Positions 1 through 7,613 are shown, counted from the stretch's first letter. The stretch: 10,846 nt of DNA from an uncultured Clostridia bacterium (GCA_947627785.1 CANQXC010000024.1:1-10846); one strand, 5' to 3'. Notes: generated from the sequence alone by a model not told the origin. Made by a program: numbers and translations.

Positions 1-9
1 CATAATCAT

Positions 10-218
10 AAAAGTCTACGATTGCCTCTTTTATGATTATGTGTGCAACAATGCTTATATTTGCTCTTCAGTAACATCTTTTTTCATATAAGCTACCATA
101 CCTTGATCTTTTTCCAAGCTTTGCATCATATAATTTACGTTTTCTCCTACTAAGAAGAATAAACCAAATATAAGCATTGTTGCACACATAATCATAAAAG
201 AGGCAATCGTAGACTTTT
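10..218. repeat. 54-bp perfect inverted repeat at the window edge
   Basis: Bases 10-63 are the exact reverse complement of 165-218, with 101 bases between the arms. Bases 1-14 are in turn a direct copy of 187-200 and can pair with 28-41, so the edge looks like two successive fold-backs. The right arm lies inside the conserved N-terminal membrane segment of ftsX, where it makes sense. The left arm replaces what should be the continuation of ftsX and introduces a stop. Fold-back joins with a few bases of shared sequence at a contig end are typical of amplification chimeras or assembly tangles. A real genomic inversion is possible but less likely. Confidence 0.9.
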
Positions 219-279
219 TATTTTTTAGTACATTTCTAAAACCTTCTGATATTAAATATCCTATTACATTATACCTCAC
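55..279 (-). CDS. ftsX: FtsX, cell-division ABC transporter permease (5' part only)
   Basis: N-terminal part of FtsX, the membrane partner of FtsE; together they control peptidoglycan hydrolases at the division site or during envelope remodelling. About 74 residues are readable from a GTG at 279. The family hallmark L-I-S-E-G-F-R-N lies at residues 9-16, followed by a membrane helix at about 24-45 and the start of the extracellular domain. GTG at 279 is preferred over ATG at 285 and 327 because a GGTGG-type ribosome binding site lies 8 nt upstream of it and only 2 nt from the ATG at 285. It overlaps the end of ftsE by 11 nt, as is usual for ftsEX. Only 64-279 is genuine: the stop at 55-57 lies in the fold-back repeat, so the truncation (full length is usually about 300 aa) is probably an artefact of the window edge. 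Confidence 0.85.
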   Translation of the reverse strand: MRYNVIGYLISEGFRNVLKNKKSTIASFMIMCATMLIFGLFFLVGENVNYMMQSLEKDQGMVAYMKKDVTEEQI

Positions 280-955
280 TATCATAACCACCTTTTTTAT
301 CATCTCTATCGATAATACCCTTATCAATATGAATAACTCTTTTTTTCATTTTATCTACTATTTCTTTTGCATGTGTTGCTACTACTACTGTTGTTCCTCT
401 CATATTTATATCATTTAATAAATTCATAATATCCCATGCTGTATCTGGGTCTAAATTTCCTGTAGGCTCATCCGCAATTATCATAGATGGGTTATTTACT
501 AACGCCCTAGCTAGTGCCACCCTTTGCTGTTCCCCTCCTGATAATTCATCTGGATAAACTTTTGCTTTTCCGCTTAAGCCTACTAGTGATAATACCATAG
601 GGACTTGTCTTCTTATATGTCTTGGAGTAGCTTTTACTATATTCATTGCAAATGCTACATTATCATAAACTGTTTTATCTGATAAAAGTCTAAAATCTTG
701 AAATACAACTCCCATACTTCTTCTTAAATATGGCACTCTTCTTGGTTTTAAGAAGGTTGTATCTTTACCATTTATTATTATTGTTCCTTCTGTTGGCTCT
801 TCCTCTTTTAATATAAGTTTTATAAGTGTTGATTTTCCAGAGCCTGATTGTCCTACTAGAAATGCAAAATCTCCTTTATCTATTTTGAAACTTGCTTCAT
901 GTACAGCTTCTGTTCCCGTACTGTAAATTTTTGAGACGTTCTTAAATTCTATCAT
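269..955 (-). CDS. ftsE: FtsE, cell-division ABC transporter ATP-binding protein
   Basis: ATPase subunit of the FtsEX complex at the inner face of the membrane. At 228 aa it is the usual length. Walker A is G35 to T43 (GQSGSGKST), Q-loop Q86, signature L138-S-G-G-E-Q143, Walker B ending in D162-E163, D-loop N167-L-D169 and H-loop H196, so all ATPase motifs are intact. The stretch after the Q-loop (F-Q-D-F-R-L-L) is characteristic of FtsE rather than of other ABC ATPases. The ATG at 955 has an AGGG-type binding site about 7 nt upstream. A sigma-A promoter lies at 991-1019, and ftsX follows with an 11-nt overlap, so the two are probably one transcript. In Bacillus FtsEX acts on the hydrolase CwlO and influences the onset of sporulation; whether that holds here is inference. 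Confidence 0.97.
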   Translation of the reverse strand: MIEFKNVSKIYSTGTEAVHEASFKIDKGDFAFLVGQSGSGKSTLIKLILKEEEPTEGTIIINGKDTTFLKPRRVPYLRRSMGVVFQDFRLLSDKTVYDNVAFAMNIVKATPRHIRRQVPMVLSLVGLSGKAKVYPDELSGGEQQRVALARALVNNPSMIIADEPTGNLDPDTAWDIMNLLNDINMRGTTVVVATHAKEIVDKMKKRVIHIDKGIIDRDDKKGGYDSEV

Positions 956-990
956 TTCTTTCCCTCATCTTCAAAATATTTTTCTTTTTT

Positions 991-1019
991 ATTATAATAA
1001 TAAATTTCAAAAAAAGCAA
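991..1019 (-). promoter_or_regulatory. Sigma-A promoter for ftsEX
   Basis: On the minus strand a -35 TTGCTT (1014-1019) is separated by exactly 17 nt from a perfect -10 TATAAT (991-996), 36 nt before the ftsE start codon. It lies in the gap after the small prepilin-like gene, so ftsEX can be transcribed on its own. The region is AT-rich, which lowers the weight of the -10 match. Confidence 0.65.
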
Positions 1020-1091
1020 CAAAAAAACATATATTTTTTAAAAATGTAATATAATTGTAATATTTTTTACTTGTGATAGTTGTTAAAGTTC

Positions 1092-1295
1092 TTATTTATA
1101 TAAATTTCTTACCTCTTCTACCATATTTTGTTGATTTTCTATCTGCTCTTGCGTACTATCTACTACTCTTAGTGTTTGTTGAAAAATTCCCATATCTGCT
1201 AAACTATCTATTGTAACAGCTGTAAGTATCAACATTAAAATTACTATTATTATTAATACCACTATGGTAATTCCATGCTCGTTTCTCTTGTTCAT
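1092..1295 (-). CDS. Small prepilin-like single-pass membrane protein
   Basis: A 67-aa protein of unknown function. It starts with a short charged N-terminus (M-N-K-R-N-E-H), then G8-I-T-I-V-V and an uninterrupted hydrophobic helix to about residue 28, followed by a polar, Gln/Glu-rich tail. This is the layout of a type IV prepilin leader (cleavage expected after G8), but the usual Glu at +5 of the mature protein is replaced by Val. Clostridial genomes hold many proteins beginning K-G-I-T-L-I-A-L-V with the same T-I and G-I-F spacing downstream; this looks like a short, divergent member of that group (recalled similarity, not searched). The ATG at 1295 has an AAAGGA site 10 nt upstream. It stands alone between tktC and ftsE, with no pilus genes in view. 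Secretion, pilin-like assembly or a simple membrane peptide are all possible. Confidence 0.7.
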   Translation of the reverse strand: MNKRNEHGITIVVLIIIVILMLILTAVTIDSLADMGIFQQTLRVVDSTQEQIENQQNMVEEVRNLYK

Positions 1296-1405
1296 CTTTA
1301 TTACTTCCTTTCATACTAAACTTGCTTCAGTATTATTATGCTTATATAAAACAAATGATTTTTTACAATATTAAACAAATTTAACAGATGCTTTTCTTAT
1401 AAATT

Positions 1406-2338
1406 CTACTGTTTTTTAACCTCTTCTATAATTGCCGTTGCTGTTAATTTGTAATACTCTAAAAGTTCAGTTGCTTTTCCAGATTTTCCAAATGTATCCT
1501 TTATGCCCATTCTAATTAATTTCGCTGGATACTCTTCTGTTAACACCTCAGAAATTGCTGTTCCAAGTCCTCCTATTATACTATGATCCTCTATAGAAAT
1601 TAATTTTTTTGTTTCTTTTGCACATTTTATAATTATCTCTTTATCTATTGGTTTTATAGTGTGGATATCTATAACTCTAACATTTATTCCCATCTTTTCT
1701 AATTCTTCTTTAGCTTTTATTGCTTCTGAAACAACAACTCCCGTTGCAAATATAGTAGCATCTTCTCCGTCTCCAATTTGAACTGCCTTTCCAAATTCAA
1801 ATTTTTGATTTTCATTATAAATTACAGGTGTTGCTAATCTACATAATCTTAAATAAACTGGTCCATTTAATTTTGCTATTTCTTCTACCGCCCATTTTGT
1901 TTGAATATCATCTGATGTGCACATGACTCTCATATTAGGCAGTCCACGCATTAAGCCAATATCTTCTATCATTTGATGAGTTGCACCATCTTCTCCAACT
2001 GTTACTCCACTATGTGATGCACATATTTTTACATTTAGATTTGGATAGCATACACTATTTCTTATCTGGTCATACGCTCTTCCAGTCGCAAACATTGCAA
2101 ATGTGCTTGCAAATGGGATTTTTCCAAAAGTTGCTACTCCTGCAGCTGTACTTATCATATCCTGTTCTGCAATTCCCATATCAAAAAATCTGTTAGGAAA
2201 TTTTTTTGCAAATATACAAGTTTTAGTTGCCTCTGATAAATCACTATCAAAAACTACTATTTCTTCGTTATTTTCTCCTAATTCTGCTAACTTTTCTCCA
2301 TAGCTCTGACGTGTAGCTATTTTTTTACTTTCATCCAT
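1406..2338 (-). CDS. tktC: Transketolase, C-terminal subunit
   Basis: Second half of a split transketolase (pentose-phosphate pathway, thiamine-diphosphate dependent transfer of two-carbon ketol units), acting in the cytoplasm. The 310 aa cover the pyrimidine-binding domain and the C-terminal transketolase domain. E58 in G-I-A-E-Q-D is the conserved glutamate that activates the cofactor. The segment after it (F-A-S-T-F-A-M-F, then S-H-S-G-V-T-V-G-E-D-G-A-T-H-Q) is typical of the pyrimidine domain of transketolase and DXS-like enzymes. ATG at 2338 has an AGAAAGGA site 9 nt upstream. It lies 150 nt downstream of the N-terminal subunit, a wide gap for a two-subunit enzyme; a TATAAT at 2442-2447 lacks a good -35 box, so a separate promoter is unproven. 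Split transketolases are common in clostridia and archaea, so the split is not damage. Confidence 0.95.
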   Translation of the reverse strand: MDESKKIATRQSYGEKLAELGENNEEIVVFDSDLSEATKTCIFAKKFPNRFFDMGIAEQDMISTAAGVATFGKIPFASTFAMFATGRAYDQIRNSVCYPNLNVKICASHSGVTVGEDGATHQMIEDIGLMRGLPNMRVMCTSDDIQTKWAVEEIAKLNGPVYLRLCRLATPVIYNENQKFEFGKAVQIGDGEDATIFATGVVVSEAIKAKEELEKMGINVRVIDIHTIKPIDKEIIIKCAKETKKLISIEDHSIIGGLGTAISEVLTEEYPAKLIRMGIKDTFGKSGKATELLEYYKLTATAIIEEVKKQ

Positions 2339-2488
2339 TATTTTTATTCCTTTCTATATTCATTTTTAATTTCGCAAAAATTACATGAATTTTTATCTTA
2401 GCATAAAATTAGTTTCTTTATTATATAATTACATATATCATATTATATTTTATCTCATAAATCTTAAAATTTTATTAATTTCATATTG

Positions 2489-3316
2489 TTACTTTATGTT
2501 ATTTAATTCCTCCATAGCTTTTTTATATTGCTCTTCATTTGGTGCTTTTCCGTGCCATTCTGCTTGATTTTCCATAAAAGATACTCCCTTCCCTTTTATG
2601 GTATTTGCAATAATTGCTGTTGGTTTTCCTTTTATTTTCTTTGCTTGTTCAAATGCTTGAATAAGTTCTGTTATGTTGTGTCCATCTACATTTATTGTTT
2701 CAAATCCAAAACTTTTGAATTTTTCATCTATCGGGTAAACATTCATAACCTCTGTAACTTTTCCATCTATTTGTAAATTATTATTATCTATTATTAAACA
2801 TAAATTATCTAACTTATAATGAGCTGAAGTCATTGCAGCTTCCCAAATTTGACCTTCTTCTATTTCTCCATCTCCACAAATACAATAAACTCTTACTCCT
2901 TCACTATCCAATTTTGAAGCAATCGCCATTCCATTTGCAATTGATAATCCCTGTCCTAATGAACCCGTAGAGCAATCTACTCCAGGAACTTTTAACATAT
3001 CTGGGTGTCCTTGTAAAATACTTTCTATATTTCTAAAGGATTTTATTTTATCTTCTTCAAAAAATCCTCTTAATGCTAATGCACTATATAAAGCAGGTGA
3101 TGTATGACCTTTTGAAAGAACTAGCCTATCTCTTCCTCTTGCTTTTGGATTTTTTTCATCAATATTCATTTGATTAAAATAAAGTACAGCAAGTATTTCT
3201 GCTATTGAAAGTGAACCTCCTGGATGTCCTGATTTTGCATTGTAAACTGCTTCAATAACATCTTTTCTAATTTTATTTGCATAGCCTTGTAGTTCTTTTA
3301 TTTCTTTAATTTTCAC
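2489..3316 (-). CDS. tktN: Transketolase, N-terminal subunit
   Basis: First half of a split transketolase; 275 aa covering only the diphosphate-binding domain. Visible motifs are G30-H-P-G-G-S-L (substrate and cofactor binding), G70-H-T-S-P-A-L-Y, S116-T-G-S-L-G-Q-G, and the thiamine-diphosphate motif G148-D-G-E followed by N178-N-N about 30 residues later, which holds the metal ion. The start is GTG at 3316, giving M-K-I-K-E, with an AGGGG site 9 nt upstream; no upstream ATG fits. It lies 85 nt after the PF06541 membrane protein gene. A weak possible promoter sits in that gap (minus-strand -35 TTTACA at 3374-3379, -10 TAAAAC at 3351-3356, spacer 17), overlapping a small 6-bp hairpin at 3364-3379. 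The enzyme should be active only as a complex with the C-terminal subunit encoded next. Confidence 0.95.
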   Translation of the reverse strand: MKIKEIKELQGYANKIRKDVIEAVYNAKSGHPGGSLSIAEILAVLYFNQMNIDEKNPKARGRDRLVLSKGHTSPALYSALALRGFFEEDKIKSFRNIESILQGHPDMLKVPGVDCSTGSLGQGLSIANGMAIASKLDSEGVRVYCICGDGEIEEGQIWEAAMTSAHYKLDNLCLIIDNNNLQIDGKVTEVMNVYPIDEKFKSFGFETINVDGHNITELIQAFEQAKKIKGKPTAIIANTIKGKGVSFMENQAEWHGKAPNEEQYKKAMEELNNIK

Positions 3317-3401
3317 ACTACTTCGCCCCTTTTATATATTTCTTTATGTAGTTTTATCATATTTTTACATTTTTGTAAATAGAATTATATAAATTACCAT
3401 A

Positions 3402-4052
3402 TTATTCTACATTTTTCTTATTGGCAAATATTTTATTCATAAACTCATCTGGATAATATTCATCTAAAAACTCGTCAAATTTATTTTTTGCTGGTATATT
3501 GTATATTCTATTTCTTTGTCTAATTGATGCAACTACTGATATAAATATATTAAATATCATAAATACTACCAAACATATTGTAATTATATGCATCCACTTT
3601 TTTGCTAAAAATTCATCCATTTTCTCTATTATTGGTTCTATTGAAGTTACATATATTATTCCTGCAATTCCCCAATATGTACAATGTAATAAACTTGTTC
3701 TTCCATTTATATTAAATGGTAAATATGAATAATCCCATGATATTGTTCCAAATATTTCTTCTTGTAATAGTGAACATATATATTCAGTAGTTCCTCCAAG
3801 TACCATTGCAATAAGAAATACTGATAATTTATTTCTTGTTTTTATGTTTTTAAAAAATCTATAATATATTAATCCCCCTATTCCGTAAACTGGTGAAAAT
3901 GGTCCATATATTAATCCTTGCCTAGATTCTATATAACCTTTTTGAAATAATACAATTATTGTTTCATAAATGTAACCTAATATACAACCGAAAATGAAAA
4001 TCCAAAATAATTTCTCATAATGCTTTATTTTTTCCTTCATATAAAAATCCAT
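3402..4052 (-). CDS. PF06541-type (CmpB-like) putative ABC transporter permease, multi-pass membrane protein
   Basis: A 216-aa protein with about five hydrophobic segments (roughly residues 15-37, 51-66, 77-97, 119-139 and 154-176). It matches the pattern of the 'putative ABC-transporter type IV' family, once called DUF1113: G26-Y-I-Y-E30 in the first helix, then R44-Q-G-L-I-Y-G-P-F-S-P-V-Y-G-I-G-G, and a later W127-G-I-A-G. No ATPase partner is nearby, and the transporter role of this family is not well established, so substrate and function are unknown. The listed start is ATG at 4052, but its AAAGGA site ends only 1 nt before it. The in-frame ATG at 4040 (residue 5), 12 nt after the site, may be the true start. 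It lies 46 nt downstream of tyrS without a visible terminator and may be cotranscribed. Confidence 0.75.
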   Translation of the reverse strand: MDFYMKEKIKHYEKLFWIFIFGCILGYIYETIIVLFQKGYIESRQGLIYGPFSPVYGIGGLIYYRFFKNIKTRNKLSVFLIAMVLGGTTEYICSLLQEEIFGTISWDYSYLPFNINGRTSLLHCTYWGIAGIIYVTSIEPIIEKMDEFLAKKWMHIITICLVVFMIFNIFISVVASIRQRNRIYNIPAKNKFDEFLDEYYPDEFMNKIFANKKNVE

Positions 4053-4098
4053 TCCTTTCTATATTACCCAAAATATACATTTAAAACTAAATCTATTC

Positions 4099-5321
4099 CT
4101 ATTTTTTCTTACCTATATAATAATTTTTCTTACCTCTTTTGGCTACAATATATGAGTTTTCAATGAACATGCTATCATCTATTACAGTATTTATATCTGT
4201 AATTTTTTCTCCATTTATAGAAATTGCCCCTCCTTGTAAAAATTCCCTTGCTTCTCTTTTGCTCTTTGCAATTTCCAAACTTAATATTAAATCTACAATA
4301 TTAGTATTTACTTCTATCTCTTTTATATCCTCATTTTTAAATAAATCCTCAATATCCCTTTTTGATAAGTCTCTAAATTTATTATTAAATAAGTGTTCTG
4401 CCAAGTTAACTGCTTTTTCATATTCTTCTTTACCATGTAAAAATGTAATTATTTCTCTTGCTAATGCTTTATGTGCCTCTCTTAGCTCTGGATGCTCCTT
4501 CTATTTTCTAATTCTTCTATTTCTTCCTTTGATAAGAAAGTATAAATTTTTAAATAATCTATTACCATTGAATCTTCCACATTTAAGAAGAATTGATATA
4601 ATTCATAACTTGAGGTTTTTTCTTTATCTAACCATAGTGCATTTCCTTCGCTCTTTCCAAATTTTTTTCCTTGTGAATCGGTTACAAGTGGCATTGTAAA
4701 TCCATATACTTCATCTCCTGTACATTTTCTTATTAAGTCTATTCCTGCTGTAATATTACCCCATTGGTCTGAACCCGCACATTGTAAATTTACATTTTTA
4801 TGTTCATGCAAATATTTAAAATCTAGTGCCTGCAATATCATATATGAAAATTCGGTATATGTAATTCCTGTATCTAATCTTCTTCTAATTATATCTTTAT
4901 CTAACATATAATTAATATTAAAATATTTTCCATAATCTCTTAAAAAGTCTAATATATTTATATCTTTTATCCAATCATAATTATTTACAACCTCAAATCC
5001 AAATATCTTTTCTACCTGCTTTTTTAATCCTTCAACATTTTTATTTACTTGCTCTTTAGTAATCATTGCTCTTTCTGTTGTAGGTCTTGGGTCTCCTATC
5101 ATTCCTGTTCCTCCACCTACTAATAGAATAGGTGTATGCCCTGCCTCTTTTAATCTTTTAGATATTAAGAAGCTAGATAAATGTCCAACATGCAAACTAT
5201 CTGCTGTTGGGTCTGTTCCTATATAGAATGTTAGTCCTCCTTTGTTTAATTTTTCTACTAAATCTGGACTTGATATGTCTTTTATAAGTCCTCTCCATTT
5301 TAAATCTTCATATAACGTCAT
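4099..5321 (-). CDS. tyrS: Tyrosyl-tRNA synthetase, split by a single-base frame change
   Basis: Charges tRNA-Tyr with tyrosine in the cytoplasm. The first frame (5321 to about 4500) holds the class I catalytic domain: Y33-I-G-T-D-P-T, the HIGH signature as H44-V-G-H47, Y160 and D185-Q-W for tyrosine and AMP binding, and the KMSKS loop as K220-F-G-K-S224. It then runs into a TAA after a non-homologous tail (R-R-S-I-Q-S). A second frame continues from about 4498 with E-H-P-E-L-R-E-A-H-K-A-L and ends in an S4 RNA-binding domain. One missing base near 4499-4500 (for example one T of CTCCTT on the plus strand) restores a protein of about 407 aa, normal for TyrRS; a 4-base loss would fit the family spacing equally well. 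A second TyrRS elsewhere is possible, but sequence error is the most likely cause. ATG at 5321 follows an AAAGGA site by 9 nt. Expression is controlled by the T-box upstream. Confidence 0.93.
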
Positions 5322-5342
5322 TTTTCACATTCCTTTCTTGGC

Positions 5343-5384
5343 AAAAAAGCGAGCCAAATCATCCCTAAAGGACGATTTGACTCG
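5343..5384 (-). terminator. T-box regulated intrinsic terminator
   Basis: A 15-bp stem (5350-5364 with 5370-5384, two G-U pairs on the transcript), a 5-nt loop, and a run of T on the minus strand. Its 5' arm begins within the T-box motif, so the antiterminator and terminator are mutually exclusive. The tyrS start codon lies about 20 nt downstream. Confidence 0.93.
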
Positions 5385-5577
5385 TGGTACCACCTTTATT
5401 TATATAAACTTTCTAATTTATACCTCATTTTAGCTTGTTCGTAGCTACACGTTAATTGCTATAAGAAATGTAATTCATAATTTTATATGCTAGTAGTTCT
5501 CACCATCCACTACCTCTCTTTTTTGTAACTATAAAATTACTACTATTTTTCTTTTTAAAACACAATTAAATTTCAAT
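5343..5577 (-). promoter_or_regulatory. Tyrosine-specific T-box riboswitch leader of tyrS
   Basis: The leader binds uncharged tRNA-Tyr and then favours an antiterminator, so tyrS is read through when tyrosine or charging is short. The diagnostic T-box motif AAGGTGGTACCACG lies at 5383-5396 on the minus strand; its UGGU bulge pairs with the tRNA acceptor end. Stem I can be drawn: AAGAAA pairs with TTTCTT at the base, AGTAGT lies opposite a specifier loop, and AATTTTATA pairs with TATAAAATT above it. The specifier loop reads GAATTACA, giving the tyrosine codon TAC at 5470-5472 followed by a purine, in agreement with the downstream gene. A distal GGATGGTGAG element is also present. The 3' end overlaps the terminator at 5343-5384. 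This explains the 341-nt gap between spoIIQ and tyrS. Confidence 0.95.
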
Positions 5578-5583
5578 GTAACT

Positions 5584-5612
5584 ATTATACTATTTATGTT
5601 AAAAAATTGCAA
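5584..5612 (-). promoter_or_regulatory. Sigma-A promoter for the T-box/tyrS transcript
   Basis: Minus strand: -35 TTGCAA (5607-5612), 17-nt spacer, -10 TATAAT (5584-5589). Expected transcription start is near 5577, just before the T-box stem I. Both the position and the spacing are what a T-box leader requires. Confidence 0.85.
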
Positions 5613-5662
5613 GATTTTAAATAATATTTTTAATATCTAATATTTGTATTAGAGCAACTTAT

Positions 5663-6493
5663 TTATTTTAAATATAGTTTAGGGTCTACATTTTCTTCAT
5701 CTTTTAACATCTCAAAATGTAAGTGTGGTTCATCAGCAATTTCAAATGCTCCTGAATTGCCTACTGTTCCTAAACTTTGACCTTTGCTTACCACTTCACC
5801 TTCTGTTACAAATTCCGTTGTTAGTAAATTTGAATATACTGTTTTATAGCCATCTCTATGTGATACAATTACTGTTAATCCATATCTTGGATCATTTTTT
5901 ATAGACTCAACCGTTCCTTCTTCTGCTGCTTTTACCACAGTTGTTCTTGGAGCTTTTATATCAACTCCCTTATGCACTACCCATTCTTGTAATGTCTCTG
6001 AAAATACTAAGTTTTCCATTGCAAATTCTTTTGCTATTTCTCCTTGAACAGGATAACAAAATTCTAACTCTTTTACTGGCTCCTCTACAGGTTGTTCTAT
6101 TCCTTCATTTTCTATTATTGGACTTTCTTGATTGTTGTTTTCTATTTCTGTATTCGTTTCTATTTCATTTGCATCTTCTTTACTTGTATCTAATTCATCT
6201 GTTTCCATTTGACCATTCTCTACATCTGTTTCTCCATTTTCAACTACATCATTTATGCCTTCTCCAATGACTTCATTTATTCCTTTACTTATTTCAGAAC
6301 TTACCTCAGCTAATGTATTTCCATCTAAAACTAAATTATTTAGTTTCTCTGCTGCTAGTAAACTTTGTCTTGCTGATTCCTTCACTTTATTATTATACAC
6401 TATATATACCGTTACACTTGCTATAATTAAAATTAATAATAATCCTCCATAAATATATAATATTTTTTTAAAACCACTATTTCCTTTTCTCAT
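5663..6493 (-). CDS. spoIIQ: SpoIIQ-like forespore engulfment protein with LytM (M23) domain
   Basis: Forespore membrane protein that, in Bacillus and Clostridioides, pairs with the SpoIIIA/SpoIIIAH channel across the intermembrane space during engulfment. The 276 aa comprise a short basic N-terminus, a membrane helix at about 11-33, an acidic Glu/Asn/Thr-rich linker (about 82-142) and a C-terminal M23 peptidase fold. The zinc ligands H174, D178 (H-K-G-V-D) and H259 (H257-L-H259-F-E) are present. The His of the usual Y-x-H-L motif is replaced by Asn (Y220-S-N222-L), so enzymatic activity is doubtful. ATG at 6493 has a strong AAAGGAGG site 8 nt upstream, next to a 7-bp hairpin (6507-6526). It lies 59 nt after spoIID, the same order as in C. 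difficile. A generic M23 envelope protein is the alternative, but the context argues for SpoIIQ. No clear sigma-F promoter or terminator was found. Confidence 0.88.
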   Translation of the reverse strand: MRKGNSGFKKILYIYGGLLLILIIASVTVYIVYNNKVKESARQSLLAAEKLNNLVLDGNTLAEVSSEISKGINEVIGEGINDVVENGETDVENGQMETDELDTSKEDANEIETNTEIENNNQESPIIENEGIEQPVEEPVKELEFCYPVQGEIAKEFAMENLVFSETLQEWVVHKGVDIKAPRTTVVKAAEEGTVESIKNDPRYGLTVIVSHRDGYKTVYSNLLTTEFVTEGEVVSKGQSLGTVGNSGAFEIADEPHLHFEMLKDEENVDPKLYLK

Positions 6494-6552
6494 TTGGAAT
6501 TCCTCCTTTAACTTTCTTTAGTTAAATTATGTACTTGTTTTGAAAATTTTAT

Positions 6553-7555
6553 TCAAATATTTTCTATTTTTACATCAGTATAATAGTGATTTATTATTTG
6601 TTCATATGTGGCACCCATCTTTGCCATTGCATCTGCACCTGTTTGGCTAAGTCCAACTCCATGTCCATACCCTATAACATTAAATGTTATACTATCTCCT
6701 ATATCCACACTAAATTTTGCAGATTTTAAACCGAAGGTTGCTCTTGCTTCTACTCCTGATATTTGAACATTTCCAAACTGTATAGTTTTTACTCTACCAC
6801 TATCTGTATATTCTAATATTTGTATTGCATTTTCAGTATTAAAATCAATTTGTGTTTCGGGATGATTCTCTTGTATCTTTTGTAATACCTCTTCTTTAGT
6901 TAAAGTTACTGTTGAAGCATATTGTGAATATTCTTCTTCTCCTGATGTTTCTACACTTTGTAAATATGGATAATCTGTTCCTCCCCATACATTTGCCACT
7001 GTTTCTGTTGTTCCTCCACTATTTGAATGAAAAAAAGCATTTATTGGTTCACCATTATATGTTACTATTTTTCCTATTGTGCTATCTACAGCAGTAGTAA
7101 TTTTATTCCAATTGCTTTCTCTTTCATCCTCATTCCATTTTGCAAACCTATCATCTTTAGAAATCCATGCTTGGCAACAATCTGCTTTATCACATATATC
7201 TGCATTTGCATGTTTACTTCCCTTAAACATTTTATATACAGTATATGTTCTTGCAACTACTGCTTGCGACTTTAATGCTTCCAACTCAAAATTGGCAGGC
7301 ATTTCTGCTGAAACCACTCCATATAGGTATTGGTCCATCGGAAGACTTTCTACCTCACCTGTATCTGAATGAAAAAGCCTTACTGTCCCATAATTTACAT
7401 ATGTATAATTATTAGCATTTTCTTTTGCAACATTCTCAACATTTCCGAGTATTAGTACTATCTGTTTCTAGCACTTTAGGTTTATTAGCAAATACTATAG
7501 GAATAGCAAAGCAGATGAAAACAAAGGCTATAATTATTATATAAATTTTTCTCAT
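6553..7555 (-). CDS. spoIID: SpoIID, peptidoglycan lytic transglycosylase of engulfment, frameshifted
   Basis: Mother-cell membrane-anchored enzyme that cuts glycan strands stripped of stem peptides and drives engulfment with SpoIIP and SpoIIM. The N-terminus (ATG at 7555, M-R-K-I-Y, hydrophobic anchor at about 4-22) is in one frame; the body is in another, open from 7467. The two overlap only at 7438-7467, so one extra base there (or an equivalent change) splits the gene. Dropping one base before CTCGGA (about 7450) gives about 333 aa, close to the usual 340. The catalytic Glu is in V-V-S-A-E-M-P (residue 84 of the restored protein). The usual zinc pair Cys/His appears as C121 and C126 (C-D-K-A-D-C-C-Q-A-W), so His is replaced by Cys. 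The C-terminal Y-G-H-G-V-G-L-S-Q motif is intact. The start has an AAAGGAAG site, but about 15 nt away. sigF ends 58 nt upstream and spoIIQ follows. Confidence 0.92.
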
Positions 7556-7613
7556 TTCTTATAATGCTACACTTCCTTTTCGATATATATTTAATAAGAT
7601 TATAAAACATTCT

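Noticed and set aside
1296..1405. Promoter for the prepilin-like gene (minus strand TTGTAA, 16 nt, TATAAG)
   Set aside because: Both boxes are poor matches in AT-rich DNA; a promoter is plausible but not supported enough to list.
1981..2303. Plus-strand open frames across the window (for example here, 4139-4699, 5941-6270 and 9943-10284)
   Set aside because: They are antisense to strongly conserved genes, have Leu/Phe/Ile-rich translations expected from the reverse of AT-rich coding DNA, and lack ribosome binding sites or recognisable domains.
3364..3379. 6-bp inverted repeat between the PF06541 gene and tktN
   Set aside because: AT-rich and short, with no T run on the minus strand; it overlaps a weak promoter-like sequence, but nothing supports a function.
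5637..5652. Hairpin after spoIIQ (6-bp stem, TTTG loop) as a terminator
   Set aside because: The stem is short and AT-only and no T run follows it on the minus strand.
6507..6526. 7-bp hairpin next to the spoIIQ ribosome binding site, as a regulatory element
   Set aside because: It is AT-rich and does not cover the GGAGG core, so control of translation is not supported.
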